The notes: a model not told the origin generated them from the letters alone. A stretch of 64,000 nucleotides of DNA from an uncultured Saprospiraceae bacterium (GCA_937928045.1 CALFWO010000005.1:279152-343151); one strand, 5' to 3'. Positions 24,592-34,222 are shown, numbered from the stretch's first letter. Made by a program: numbers and translations.

Positions 24592-25029
24592 TCAAATAGG
24601 TTTTGAGTTCCAGAGTTCATACAAAAAACCATGTTTGGTGGAGGAATGGACCCTAAGCTGGCCTTGAATGCGGAGGTGTTTATCAGTGTCATATCGCTTC
24701 ATGTGTTTAGGCTCAAACCAAAGTCGAATTACTGTTTCAGGTCCAGCTTTTCCGCAAAAAAAGCAACTTGCATTCGGATTGCGACTTAGTGCGTATGAAG
24801 TACCCAACGCATCTAAAGGAATCATATATCCCGAAATGATAACTTCAGCGCTATCCAAAGCCATGATATGTTTACTAAAGCTTGCTTCCTCATAGCTGGT
24901 TCCGAACTCTTCACTCATTCTTTCAGTGAGTTCTATATCACTAAGAGCTATCCAATCTAATGTGGTTTGAGCAATAGATTTATAGCAGGGGTTCAGCATC
25001 AGAAAAGAAAGAATAATAATGCGGATCAT
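24592..25029 (-). CDS. Secreted CFFCGxAGPETV-motif protein, copy 1 (DUF3299-like)
   Basis: 145 residues with a signal peptide ending KSIAQ (~1-20). The core reads GYMIPL, then CFFCGKAGPETVIRLWF, then an OB-like C-terminal strand pair (LRIQGQLRVH). The layout of GYxxPL, a cysteine pair and a following PET(V) resembles DUF3299 proteins. A paralogue with the same motif is at 42388-42822. The two close cysteines could bind a metal or form a redox disulfide in the periplasm. Function is unknown. Confidence 0.7.
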   Translation of the reverse strand: MIRIIILSFLMLNPCYKSIAQTTLDWIALSDIELTERMSEEFGTSYEEASFSKHIMALDSAEVIISGYMIPLDALGTSYALSRNPNASCFFCGKAGPETVIRLWFEPKHMKRYDTDKHLRIQGQLRVHSSTKHGFLYELWNSKPI

Positions 25030-25221
25030 GGATGTAAGTTACTTGGATTTTAAATGGTTCGGACGCTATATAACGTCTATTTAACACTATCTGATTTAAA
25101 GGCAATGACAATAATAAAGCAGTGATTAATAGCGAAAAATCTATAAAATGATAGAATAAATATATTTGTATAGTACTGATATATAGGCAGATGAGAGTTG
25201 TTCGTTAGAATTTAAAGAACA

Positions 25222-25256
25222 TTGGTAGCATGATAGCGATAAAGTAATTATATTTG
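25222..25256 (+). promoter_or_regulatory. Promoter of the RRM protein gene
   Basis: -33 TTGG (25222-25225) and -7 TATATTTG (25249-25256, exact TAnnTTTG), 27 bases apart. Predicted leader is about 95 nt, starting with a GACA-N8-TGTC hairpin. A second TATATTTG at 25161-25168 lacks a -33. The rest of 25030-25356 shows no gene. Confidence 0.55.
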
Positions 25257-25356
25257 ACATGTTATCGTGTCTTTTACAGTCTAGCTCCTTGGTTGTCAGT
25301 CAATTACTTTGCTATACTTTATTTGCCACCCCTATTTATTTATTAATTTTTTTGTA

Positions 25357-25746
25357 ATGAACATTTTTGTAGCAAAATTGAATTTTGACACCGAAGAAGC
25401 TACACTTCGGCAAGCATTTGAAGGATACGGAGAGGTAGACTCTGTAAAAATTATTCAAGACAAGTTTTCAGGTCGTTCTAAAGGATTTGGATTTGTTGAG
25501 ATGCCGAACGACGAAGAAGCACAGGCAGCTATTGATGGCCTAAACGATCAAGAATTTGACGGAAGAACTATTGTTGTGAAGAAAGCTGAACCTAGAGAAA
25601 ATCGCCCAAGAGGTGGTGGAGGTTACAACCGTGGCGGCGGTGGTGGTGGCTACAACCGCGGAGGCGGTGGTGGATACGACCGTGGCGGCGGAGGTGGCGG
25701 CTACAACCGCGGAGGCGGAGGTGGTGGTTACAACGACCGTTACTAA
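25357..25746 (+). CDS. RNA-recognition-motif protein with glycine-rich tail
   Basis: 129 residues from the ATG at 25357; the upstream in-frame ATG would add a non-conserved hydrophobic tail before the RRM. A single RRM (1-79) shows RNP2 IFVAKL and RNP1 KGFGFVEM. The tail (~85-129) is four to five GGGGGYNR/GYDR repeats, like cold-inducible glycine-rich RNA-binding proteins of plants and cyanobacteria. In Bacteroidota, RRM proteins bind single-stranded RNA and may take over roles of the absent Hfq; this is an inference here. The ~95-nt leader could give temperature control. A terminator follows within 25 bases. Confidence 0.92.
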   Translation: MNIFVAKLNFDTEEATLRQAFEGYGEVDSVKIIQDKFSGRSKGFGFVEMPNDEEAQAAIDGLNDQEFDGRTIVVKKAEPRENRPRGGGGYNRGGGGGGYNRGGGGGYDRGGGGGGYNRGGGGGGYNDRY

Positions 25747-25766
25747 GATATTCCGAATGGAAAAAG

Positions 25767-25797
25767 AAACCTTGGCGTTCTCGTCAAGGTTTTTTTT
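25767..25797 (+). terminator. Intrinsic terminator of the RRM gene
   Basis: AAACCTTG (25767-25774) pairs with CAAGGTTT (25785-25792), followed by T to 25797. Confidence 0.88.
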
Positions 25798-25852
25798 ATG
25801 ACTATTCTAAAGCGAGATGTATGCTGACTGAATTTATTTCGTTTAAACAATA

Positions 25853-26599
25853 ATGAGAATATTAGTTTTCTTTTTTGGACTGTTCTTGGCTTGTCAAGCT
25901 TCGCAAAACCATGATGTTTCTTCTTTAATAGTGTCTTCAACTATTGTGTTGGATTCAAATTTACTGGTTCATGAAATTGATTTAACCAATAATGATTTGA
26001 GGTTCTATTATAAGGATGAGTTCGGTAAAAATTTTGGAAGCCTTGGTAATCTTAAAAATTGGTTAGACGGCAATAATAAGGAATTGACCTTTGCGGTAAA
26101 TGGTGGAATGTATAAAAAGGACTATAGCCCACAAGGATTATACATTGAAAATGGAAATTTATTAAGCCCATTAGATACCCAATTGAATGGCTTTGGAAAT
26201 TTTTACTTACAGCCAAACGGTATACTAGGTATTGGTGAGTATAGCAAAGCAATAATTACGGAAACGAATCAATTAAAAAATATTGCTGCTCTCAGATATG
26301 CGACTCAGTCTGGTCCAATGTTAGTGATTAATGGAAAAATGCATCCTGGTTTTCGGAAAGGATCTAGTAATTTAAATATTCGAAATGGAGTTGGAATTTT
26401 ACCCAATGGGAATTTATTATTTGTGATGTCCAAACAGAAAATAAATTTTTACGATCTGGCAGATTTCTTTTTGAAAAACGATTGTAAGAATGCATTGTAC
26501 CTAGATGGTTTTGTGTCAAGGACTTATTGGCCGAAGGGAAATTGGAAACAACTGGATGGTAATTTTGGAGTCATTATAGGTGTATCAAAAGCGAATTAG
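25853..26599 (+). CDS. DUF2233 / phosphodiester glycosidase-like lipoprotein
   Basis: 248 residues. A short signal peptide with lipobox LACQ (Cys14). The body carries AVNGGMY, SGPMLVINGKMHPGF, RNGVGILPNG and ALYLDGFVSRTYW, the pattern of the NAGPA-like family (DUF2233) related to the enzyme that uncovers mannose-6-phosphate. Bacterial members are thought to cleave phosphodiester-linked sugars, for example in wall polymers. The location is probably outer-membrane or periplasmic. No operon partner; it converges with the 26755 gene. Confidence 0.85.
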   Translation: MRILVFFFGLFLACQASQNHDVSSLIVSSTIVLDSNLLVHEIDLTNNDLRFYYKDEFGKNFGSLGNLKNWLDGNNKELTFAVNGGMYKKDYSPQGLYIENGNLLSPLDTQLNGFGNFYLQPNGILGIGEYSKAIITETNQLKNIAALRYATQSGPMLVINGKMHPGFRKGSSNLNIRNGVGILPNGNLLFVMSKQKINFYDLADFFLKNDCKNALYLDGFVSRTYWPKGNWKQLDGNFGVIIGVSKAN

Positions 26600-26754
26600 T
26601 ACAAACGGCTGCCAAATGATACGCTGTATCCACTAGCGCTGTGAAAGTGTCCAATCGAAACGAAGGGAGGTTGGAGATCTGACTTTAGTCGAGAGCCGAG
26701 GCGCTTATCGGGGAGCACTGGAACATAGCGACCCGAAGGGTAGTGGCCAAATAA
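26600..26754. other. Intergenic GC-richer stretch between converging genes
   Basis: Locally richer in G and C than its surroundings. Contains the hairpin ACCC-GAA-GGGT (26731-26741) without a T-run. No open frame. It may be a decayed repeat or an inefficient terminator. Confidence 0.35.
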
Positions 26755-28140
26755 TTATTCTATCCGCTCTAAGAACCATGTTTTCTCCGTAAAAATTTCT
26801 GCAGCTTTTATTTCTTCTATGAAAGCCTCTTTTTCTGAATTTGAGCGTATAGGAAGTTGTATTAATTTTTTAGCAAATTTCACAAGGTTGACATAGTTTT
26901 GCTTTCTGTAACCCAAATCTTTTCGGCGTTGTAAATACACTCTCAAACTTTCTAAAAGACTATCTAATAGATCATATTCCTTGTTTTCAATAAATATTTT
27001 GATTTGCATGGTCTTGGCACCTAGGTAAATAAACGGTAACTTATTTGGAATGCTAGCAAGGATAATAAGACATTCGTCATACTGGTCTTGGGAAAACAGA
27101 ATCTTTGCTGAACAAAATTGATACATGGAGTTTCTTGAACTTGCTTTCAAGCTGTTTTTATAGCTGTCAACAAAATGCTGAGCCCAATCGAATTCATTCT
27201 CTTTTATGGATAGTGTCACAATGTTATTGTACGCTGGTTCTGGTAGAAATCCATCTTTTAGTAATAGCCCAGCTTCTAAACTCAGTCTGTAAAGTTCTAA
27301 TGCTTCGCGGTTATATTTATCATTTCCCGTGTTCAATTTTCTTATACAATAATTGATCGCAATGAAATAAATATCCCTTAATTCTCTTTCTGTAAATATA
27401 GATTGATGCTTATGAATTGATTTTCTGAGTTCTTGAAAATCCTTTTCCGTTCCGCTCTCTCGAATAGCTACATAACATTGATGGTAAACTTTGATAGCAG
27501 GAATTTGTAGCCATCTTGGATTTTTATCAATATTGGCTAATACTTCCTGTAGCATTTGGATTGAATAAGTCTCTGCATTGATAACCGCCCGGGATAATTC
27601 CCTAAGACTAATTTTTAACTTAGAAATAAAGTAAAAAACATCTAACTGCTCACTCATTTCGTCTAAACTGGTTCTCTTTTGGCGATTTTGACTTTCAATG
27701 AAATAATAATTCATTTCATTCCAGTTGTATTTTTCCAACCAATGTTTTTCAGTTTTATTGGTGGCCTTCTCCAGTTGTTTTTCAGCATCCTTGAAAGTGC
27801 TTGTAAATTGTCTTTCTCTTTTTTGATTAATGTAAAATGATCCCAGTTCAATTTGTTGTTTCGTTTTTTGGTTTTGAAATTCACTGAACGCAAAATATTG
27901 TTCGAGTAACTTGAGCATTCTACTGCAAAGTAATCTCCACTTTGTAGACTCAAATGGTGCGTCTTTGTAAATTTTGGAGAAGATGTCTTGCTTGTCTGTT
28001 GCTAAGAATTTTCTCGCTTTTAACTGGTCAAAAAAGAGGAGGATATCCTGCCGTTTGTTCACTACTGGGTTCTGCAGATAGCAGTGAAAAGCACTATATT
28101 CCTTTTCGGGGAGGCATTTTAGAGCTTGAATCAATTTCAT
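26755..28140 (-). CDS. Unassigned all-helical cytoplasmic protein
   Basis: 461 residues from the ATG at 28140 (a GTG two codons upstream is the alternative). No signal peptide or membrane segment. The whole length is predicted helical, with many Lys/Glu/Gln-rich amphipathic stretches and TPR-like spacing in the second half (ALELYRLSLEAG, AYNNIVTLSIKENEFDWAQ, ILFSQDQYDECLIILASI). It begins MKLIQALKCLPEKEYSAFH, a pattern of large hypothetical proteins that I associate with Saprospiraceae. It probably acts as a scaffold or protein-binding solenoid. No partner is suggested by the neighbourhood. Confidence 0.7.
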   Translation of the reverse strand: MKLIQALKCLPEKEYSAFHCYLQNPVVNKRQDILLFFDQLKARKFLATDKQDIFSKIYKDAPFESTKWRLLCSRMLKLLEQYFAFSEFQNQKTKQQIELGSFYINQKRERQFTSTFKDAEKQLEKATNKTEKHWLEKYNWNEMNYYFIESQNRQKRTSLDEMSEQLDVFYFISKLKISLRELSRAVINAETYSIQMLQEVLANIDKNPRWLQIPAIKVYHQCYVAIRESGTEKDFQELRKSIHKHQSIFTERELRDIYFIAINYCIRKLNTGNDKYNREALELYRLSLEAGLLLKDGFLPEPAYNNIVTLSIKENEFDWAQHFVDSYKNSLKASSRNSMYQFCSAKILFSQDQYDECLIILASIPNKLPFIYLGAKTMQIKIFIENKEYDLLDSLLESLRVYLQRRKDLGYRKQNYVNLVKFAKKLIQLPIRSNSEKEAFIEEIKAAEIFTEKTWFLERIE

Positions 28141-28308
28141 AGCCACTAATTTCTTAAAAAACTGCCAAAAATTGAAGCTTTATCTGCCTACAAATTTACT
28201 ATAAGTAATTGATTGTCAATAATTGTTTAGAAATAAAATTGTACATTTTGCCATTTTTGTTCTTTTTTATTGTCCCTTTTGTATTGATATTTGAATTAAG
28301 AACAGAAA

Positions 28309-31300
28309 ATGATGAAAAAGTGTCTAATATTTCTTCTTGGTTTCCTTTGCTTTCAGCAGCTCTGGGCTCAGTATGATGCAGAACAATTGATCCTAGATGG
28401 GAGCGGAGCAACAGACATTATTTCCATAGATGTAGATGATGATGGTGACCTTGATATTGTAACCGTAAAGTATTCAGACTTCAATAGTGGCTATTGGAGG
28501 GAGAATACTAATGGTTTAGGCGACTTTGGAGATCCGGAGCCATTTGATTATTTCTATTCTTCAACTGGAGTGTCAAATCTTATCACTAAGGTTTATCCAG
28601 CAGACATAAATGGCGATGGACGTATGGACATCGTTACCAATCAAAGATGGATTGAGAATACTGGCAATCCGAATTCATTTATTCCACATCTTTTAGATTT
28701 CAATTTTCCGGATATTAAGATTCCCGGTGATATGGATGGTGATGGTGATATCGATATACTTGCAACTAAGGCATATTCTCCGGCATTGGGTTCGGAAGGA
28801 GAAATGTTTTGGTTGGAGAATACGGATGGTCAAGGGAATTTTCAAGCACTTGATGCTTTTAATGTTGGATATACAGATGTTAGAAATATAGGCGCTGAGA
28901 TTCTTGACTTTGATGGCGATGGAGATATGGATGTGATCTCCTTTTATGATCCTGTTCCTGCTTCTAGTTTCTATGTAGTTTTTGAAAATACCGACGGCAC
29001 TGGAGCAGCCATGCAGGAAGTATTGAACGATAATATTGATACGGTATTTGAAAGTGCGGTAGGAGATATTAATGGAGATGGGTTTGATGATGTAGCTGTT
29101 GTACGAAGAAGAATCAATGGTAGTGTTCAGCCTTTGTTGTTACTCAATTCTGGAAGCGGTTTTCAAACTGTTTTTTATAATCTGTTCGTAAATAATTCCA
29201 CAGATCTTCATTTTGAAAATGTGGACAATGTAGGACCGGTAGAATTGGTCATTGGTAGTCCAGGGACGAATTACATTAGCGATGATCCGACAACAGGAAA
29301 TTTAATCCAAGCTTTTAATCCTGCAGTAGGAGGTCTTATCACTGGCGGTAGCTCAACGCTAGGAGATTTCAATGGAGATAACTTTGTAGATCTGGTAGAA
29401 ACTTATGATGACCTACTTACGCTTTCTTCTTCGAACAAAGATTTAAGAATTGTCTATAATCAAAATGGAACACCCAATATTGATGATGTCGATATTGAAT
29501 ATTTTATTCGTTCCAATGCTAAAAAACTAATCCGCGATTATGATTCTGATGGCGACAATGACATCGTATTTCTTAATGGTGCAATTCCAAACAGTCAGCG
29601 ATTAGAGCTATTGAGAAATGATGGGGCTGGGAATTTTAGCAAAGAAATTCTTATTTCCGATACTACATTATTGGCGGCTGAATTTGAAGTTGTTGATGTC
29701 AATAATGACGGAAGGAATGACATCTTAATCAATGAAAATGGTAGAAATTTTTCTTACCTGCAAAGTTTAGACGGTAGTTTATTAAAACAAAACGTTTCCT
29801 TTTTTGATCAATTTGCAAATAGGATCTTGACTGCTGATGTAAATGGTGACAATCTTGAAGATTACATTTATGAATGGGATCAAGGGTCCTCGATTTACGT
29901 TCAGCTAAATAATGGTGGTATTCCAGATGCGCCAACCACTATCAATATTTCTGCCAATGGAATAATTGATATAGAACTTACGGATGTTGATCATGATGGG
30001 ATTGAGGATATTGTTTATTATATAGAAAGTGAAGAAATATATTATTGTGCGAATGATGGCAATGGAAATTTCAGTGCTCCAGAATTAATTTTTACCGGAC
30101 AGGGAAATTTTTTGGGAATTGCTGATATCAATGGTGATGGTGCTAATGATTTATTGTTTACCGAGCCTGCTCCGCAAATATTTACGGATAAGGTAACGAT
30201 TTCATATTACGATACTCAAAGCGATGCATTTCTTCCTCTTGAGGATTTGCTCAATGAAGATTTTGCAATTGCCTTTGATGTTATTGATTACGACAATGAT
30301 GGTGATCCGGATATTTATTCCAATCGCGGTGTTGCAATAAATGTAACAGGCACAGGAGATTTTTTCTTTAGTGAGGCTATTAATGATTTTGATTTATTTG
30401 ATGCTTCCAAGGATCTTAATGGCGATGGATTTCCTGATGTGGTAAACTTTATTGTTAAAGGTTTTCAATTTACTTGGGCAGCAAATAATTTTACCCAGAT
30501 CGCTCAAACTTCTGGACAAATTATTATTGACAATAACGATGATTGTTCACTAGATGGCACTGATTCATTTTTTCCCGGAATACTGGTTGAGATAGAAAAA
30601 GATGGGGCAGTTCAATATGCGAATAGTTCCTTGCAAGGATTTTATGGTAGCCTAACTGATCAACTCGGAGATTACAATTTTGAGTTGCAATTGCCTTCTC
30701 CTTATTGGACAGCTTGTGATATTGATACGACTGTTTCCATTGTTGATGTAAATACGGATTACACCGTTGACTTTTATTTGCAAGCCGAAGTCGATTGTCC
30801 CTTGCTAAGTCCGAGTTTGGCGATTTCTAGATTGAGGCCTTGTATTCCAGGGCAGATAAATTTGAGCTATTGCAATTTTGGAACTGTTGCTTCAGAAATA
30901 AGTCAAGCTACTATTACTTTTCCCGAGGGATTGATTATTGATTCTGCTAGTCAAACAATTATTTCTCAAACAGCCAACTCCGTAGTTTTTGAAATTGATC
31001 CAGTAACTCCCGGTGGTTGCGGGCTCTTAAAAGTATTTGTGACTCCGGATTGTAATGTTCTAAATGTTTATGATGTTGTTTGTACGGATATTAAAGTAAC
31101 ACCGGATGAATTGTGTGCGCCTTTAAATTTGGATTGGGATGGCTCTACAATCGAGGCTACTGGATTTTGTGTTGGAGACAGTGCCAGATTTATATTGAGA
31201 AACATTGGTGATGGGGGAATGACATCACCTCGACAATTTAGATTAGCGTCCATTATCAATGAGGATATTGTGATGATTTTTATTGATACTTTTCAACTAG

Positions 31301-32502
31301 ATCCCAATGAAATAAAAACGATAAGTGTTTATAATATTGACGATGATGCCGTTAGGCTTGAAGCAGAACAGGATCCTGATCATCCATCAGCGGCTACAGC
31401 ATCGGCGCTTGTCGAGAATTGCCAAGGATTGGTTGATGAACTTTGGAGTGATTTGTTCTTTTCCTTTCCTCAATTTAATGGTGATCCATTTCATGATTTT
31501 GCTTGCAGGTCCATTACAAGTTCTTATGATCCTAATGAAAAGATAGCTGAGCCAACGGGCCTTGGGGATGCCAATTTAATTGAAAGGAATTGGGATTTGG
31601 AATATACTGTTTATTTTCAAAATACAGGAAATGATACTGCTTTCACCGTTGAGATTATAGATACACTTTCAGAATTTCTTGATGTTTCAACTTTAAGAAT
31701 CAATGGAGGAAGTCATCCTTTTAGTTGGGAGATTAATCAAGATAATGAATTGAAGTTTTTGTTCGAAAATATCTTATTGCCCGATAGTACCACAGACTTA
31801 TTAGGTTCGCAAGGATTTGTTGAATATGTAATTCGCCCAAAGGCAACCGTGCCTTTTAATACACAAATTAATAATACGGCAAACATTTATTTTGATTTTA
31901 ACGAGCCTATTATTACGAATACTACTTTTCATACTATCAGAAAACCTGTGCGATACAGTTCGCAACATTATCAAATTTGTAATGGTGACGAGATATTCGG
32001 TCAGATTTTCAATGCAGATACGATTTTTCAAGAATTTTTTGAATTCGCAGAATATGACAGTATCGCTTTTCGTCACATCCAAGTTTTACCTACCATCGAA
32101 CTTACTTTGAATGAATCAATTGTCGAAGGGGAATTCTATGAGGGAGTTTTAATTCAAAATGATACCACGCTTGTTTTTAGCAATATATCTATGAATGGTT
32201 GCGATAGCATTACCATTGTAGAAATTGATGCAGTTGTTTCAGGCATCGACAATACGCTGAGTTTTGATGAATTGGAAATTTTTCCAAATCCGACAAAAAA
32301 GAATTTGATTGTACAGTCTCATGATGTGGTTATTTATGAAGTCCAAATTTTATCCCTTACCGGGAAGCAAATTGTAAATATAAACCTTGGTCAAAAAGGA
32401 GAGCAGATTATTGATTTGAGTACTCTACCTGCTGGTACTTATCAACTCAGTTTAAAAACTTCAGAAGGTATGGTCAAACGGCTTATTGCCAAGATCGAGT
32501 AA
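28309..32502 (+). CDS. Giant FG-GAP/VCBS repeat T9SS-exported protein
   Basis: 1397 residues. Signal peptide (1-20, ending LWAQ). Residues ~20-740 hold a dozen FG-GAP/VCBS-type repeats with calcium-binding DxDxDGxxD loops (for example DVDDDGDLDI, DINGDGRMDI, DFDGDGDMDV), which build a beta-propeller. Then follow a carboxypeptidase-regulatory-like region (~760-850), a conserved Bacteroidota module beginning DPNEKIAEPTG with an NTGNDTA DUF11-like fold, and a T9SS sorting domain (IFPNPTKKNLIVQS onward). Likely a large surface adhesin. A second in-frame ATG is immediately downstream, so the true start may be one codon later. The next gene is another T9SS cargo 89 bases on. Confidence 0.9.
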   Translation: MMKKCLIFLLGFLCFQQLWAQYDAEQLILDGSGATDIISIDVDDDGDLDIVTVKYSDFNSGYWRENTNGLGDFGDPEPFDYFYSSTGVSNLITKVYPADINGDGRMDIVTNQRWIENTGNPNSFIPHLLDFNFPDIKIPGDMDGDGDIDILATKAYSPALGSEGEMFWLENTDGQGNFQALDAFNVGYTDVRNIGAEILDFDGDGDMDVISFYDPVPASSFYVVFENTDGTGAAMQEVLNDNIDTVFESAVGDINGDGFDDVAVVRRRINGSVQPLLLLNSGSGFQTVFYNLFVNNSTDLHFENVDNVGPVELVIGSPGTNYISDDPTTGNLIQAFNPAVGGLITGGSSTLGDFNGDNFVDLVETYDDLLTLSSSNKDLRIVYNQNGTPNIDDVDIEYFIRSNAKKLIRDYDSDGDNDIVFLNGAIPNSQRLELLRNDGAGNFSKEILISDTTLLAAEFEVVDVNNDGRNDILINENGRNFSYLQSLDGSLLKQNVSFFDQFANRILTADVNGDNLEDYIYEWDQGSSIYVQLNNGGIPDAPTTINISANGIIDIELTDVDHDGIEDIVYYIESEEIYYCANDGNGNFSAPELIFTGQGNFLGIADINGDGANDLLFTEPAPQIFTDKVTISYYDTQSDAFLPLEDLLNEDFAIAFDVIDYDNDGDPDIYSNRGVAINVTGTGDFFFSEAINDFDLFDASKDLNGDGFPDVVNFIVKGFQFTWAANNFTQIAQTSGQIIIDNNDDCSLDGTDSFFPGILVEIEKDGAVQYANSSLQGFYGSLTDQLGDYNFELQLPSPYWTACDIDTTVSIVDVNTDYTVDFYLQAEVDCPLLSPSLAISRLRPCIPGQINLSYCNFGTVASEISQATITFPEGLIIDSASQTIISQTANSVVFEIDPVTPGGCGLLKVFVTPDCNVLNVYDVVCTDIKVTPDELCAPLNLDWDGSTIEATGFCVGDSARFILRNIGDGGMTSPRQFRLASIINEDIVMIFIDTFQLDPNEIKTISVYNIDDDAVRLEAEQDPDHPSAATASALVENCQGLVDELWSDLFFSFPQFNGDPFHDFACRSITSSYDPNEKIAEPTGLGDANLIERNWDLEYTVYFQNTGNDTAFTVEIIDTLSEFLDVSTLRINGGSHPFSWEINQDNELKFLFENILLPDSTTDLLGSQGFVEYVIRPKATVPFNTQINNTANIYFDFNEPIITNTTFHTIRKPVRYSSQHYQICNGDEIFGQIFNADTIFQEFFEFAEYDSIAFRHIQVLPTIELTLNESIVEGEFYEGVLIQNDTTLVFSNISMNGCDSITIVEIDAVVSGIDNTLSFDELEIFPNPTKKNLIVQSHDVVIYEVQILSLTGKQIVNINLGQKGEQIIDLSTLPAGTYQLSLKTSEGMVKRLIAKIE

Positions 32503-32591
32503 ACATTAATTTCATTTAATTCTGAATATAATTTTTGAAAGCCGAAGCGCTTTCAACAGGAAAACTATTGTTAATTTTTAAACAACTTATT

Positions 32592-33716
32592 ATGAAAAAC
32601 TTATACACTACCTTATTGCTAAGTTTATTTTCTTTATCTATCTCTGCTCAATGCAATCATCCTGACTTTGATGCCTTATTGGCAATTTATAATTCCTTAG
32701 ATGGTCCTAACTGGGTTTTTAATGGAGGTTGGGTCGAAGGAGCAGCTGGAACAGATTGTGAACCATGTGATTGGGATTATGTCAATTGTAATACTCAAAA
32801 CAGGGTGAAAAGCGTAAGTTTTTCGAATATCGGTTTGAAAGGCTTCATACCGTCAGAAGTGGGCGATCTAGAATTTCTAGAATCGATTTCGTTTAATTTT
32901 TCGGATCTCAGTGGAAGTACAATCCCTGATGAAATTTATAATTTGACCAATCTTAAAAGGCTATCAATCAGAGATAGTGATGTCGAAGGAACGATTTCTC
33001 CTTTGATTGGGAACCTTACCCAACTTGAAGAATTGGACTTCGCGCAAAATGAATTGGAAGGAAGTATTCCATCGGAAATTGGAAATCTAACCAAGCTCAA
33101 AGAATTTTTTGCAAATCAAAATGATCTTACTGGAACCATTCCTGCTAGCCTGAAAAACTGTAGTCAAATGGAATGGGTAGAACTCACCTTTAATAAATTG
33201 ACCGGTGTTGCCATTGATGATCTTGGGGGATTAGAAAATGCAGTTGAATTTGATATTGGATACAACGAAATAGTAGGAAGTCTTCCAGAAGCATTTGGAA
33301 ATTTTATTGACCTGCGATACTTGGGTTTAAATAGTAACAACTTTAGTGGATGTATTCCCAATAGCTATGTTAAACTATGTGGCCAACCGGTAAATTTTTC
33401 TGAAAATTCAGAATTAAGCAATGAAAACTTTGAGAACTTTTGTGATACTTATGAAGGTTCTTGTATGCCGGTTGGTACTTTTAACTATGCACCTTTAGCA
33501 ATAGAATTGGTCAATACCATTGCAATTGATCAGCTTTTGTTAAACGGAGCATTAGAAAATGTATCCTTTAACATTATAGATATCAATGGTCGAATTTTGC
33601 AAAGGGGAGTAATTCAGGGAAATGGTATACCCCTAGATTTTGATTCAAAAGGGATGTTTTTCATCAATATGACTACAGAAAACCAAATGTGTACAAAGAA
33701 GTTTATGAAAAAATAA
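32592..33716 (+). CDS. Secreted plant-type leucine-rich-repeat protein with T9SS-like tail
   Basis: 374 residues from the ATG at 32592, which begins the signal peptide MKNLYTTLLLSLFSLSISAQ; the upstream ATG would add 19 unrelated residues. A cap with WxxxGGW and paired cysteines (CEPCDWDYVNC) precedes LRRs (~70-285) of the IGNLTxLxxLxxxxNxLxGxIP type, as in plant receptor LRRs. The last ~75 residues resemble a T9SS sorting domain ending MCTKKFMKK. It probably acts in surface adhesion alongside the FG-GAP protein immediately upstream. Confidence 0.85.
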   Translation: MKNLYTTLLLSLFSLSISAQCNHPDFDALLAIYNSLDGPNWVFNGGWVEGAAGTDCEPCDWDYVNCNTQNRVKSVSFSNIGLKGFIPSEVGDLEFLESISFNFSDLSGSTIPDEIYNLTNLKRLSIRDSDVEGTISPLIGNLTQLEELDFAQNELEGSIPSEIGNLTKLKEFFANQNDLTGTIPASLKNCSQMEWVELTFNKLTGVAIDDLGGLENAVEFDIGYNEIVGSLPEAFGNFIDLRYLGLNSNNFSGCIPNSYVKLCGQPVNFSENSELSNENFENFCDTYEGSCMPVGTFNYAPLAIELVNTIAIDQLLLNGALENVSFNIIDINGRILQRGVIQGNGIPLDFDSKGMFFINMTTENQMCTKKFMKK

Positions 33717-33741
33717 TCCCCAATTATTCGCAGTTTTTGAG

Positions 33742-33771
33742 AAGGAGATGTGAATTGCATCTCCTTTTTTT
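33742..33771 (+). terminator. Intrinsic terminator
   Basis: AAGGAGATG (33742-33750) pairs with CATCTCCTT (33758-33766), followed by T to 33771. Ends the LRR gene transcript. Confidence 0.88.
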
Positions 33772-33806
33772 GTTTTAGAATTAAGGATTTCCACTAACTT
33801 CACGCC

Positions 33807-34061
33807 ATGGACCAACCACAACTTCAAGGCCCCGATCCAGAGCTACTTAAAGAGCTTGTTCGTATGAAAATGCCGTTCGGCAAATACAAAGGATGGTTGA
33901 TTGCAGATATTCCCGAATCCTATTTACTTTGGTTCAGCAACAAGGGATTCCCGCCTGGAAAATTGGGCATGCTGATGAGCACTTGCTATGAAATCAAACT
34001 GAATGGGATGAATGATATGATTAGAGAGCTAAAGGAAATGTTTGGTAACAAAAATAGATAG
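33807..34061 (+). CDS. DUF3820 small protein
   Basis: 84 residues. MPFGKYKGWLIADIPESYLLWF followed by GFPPGKLGMLM is diagnostic of DUF3820, a small conserved cytoplasmic family also labelled putative quorum-sensing-regulated virulence factor. No biochemical role is established. It stands between a terminator and a TetR gene, so is probably monocistronic. Confidence 0.85.
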   Translation: MDQPQLQGPDPELLKELVRMKMPFGKYKGWLIADIPESYLLWFSNKGFPPGKLGMLMSTCYEIKLNGMNDMIRELKEMFGNKNR

Positions 34062-34174
34062 AATCACAGTAATTTTTTGCAATTCAAGTGTTTAGGTGGA
34101 ATGCATTATTCTTGGTACATATATTGTAATGGATTAATGTGAAGTATGCCAAAAAACAAATTTTGTTTGTTTGT

Positions 34175-34188
34175 TGAACGAATGTTCA
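34175..34188 (+). promoter_or_regulatory. Palindromic operator TGAAC-N4-GTTCA upstream of a TetR gene
   Basis: TGAAC-GAAT-GTTCA is a perfect inverted repeat 34 bases before the TetR start, at a position suited to autorepression. The same half-sites with a 4-base gap occur at 13166-13181. Confidence 0.5.
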
Positions 34189-34222
34189 TAAAAGCAAAAG
34201 ATTTGCTAAAAATTTACGCCTT

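Noticed and set aside
25613..25740. Possible CRISPR-like direct repeats
   Set aside because: Repeats are in-frame glycine codons within a protein tail, without spacers.
25613..25801. Second frame within the Gly-rich tail of the RRM gene
   Set aside because: Out-of-frame reading of glycine repeats giving Thr/Ala/Val low-complexity sequence that runs into the terminator.
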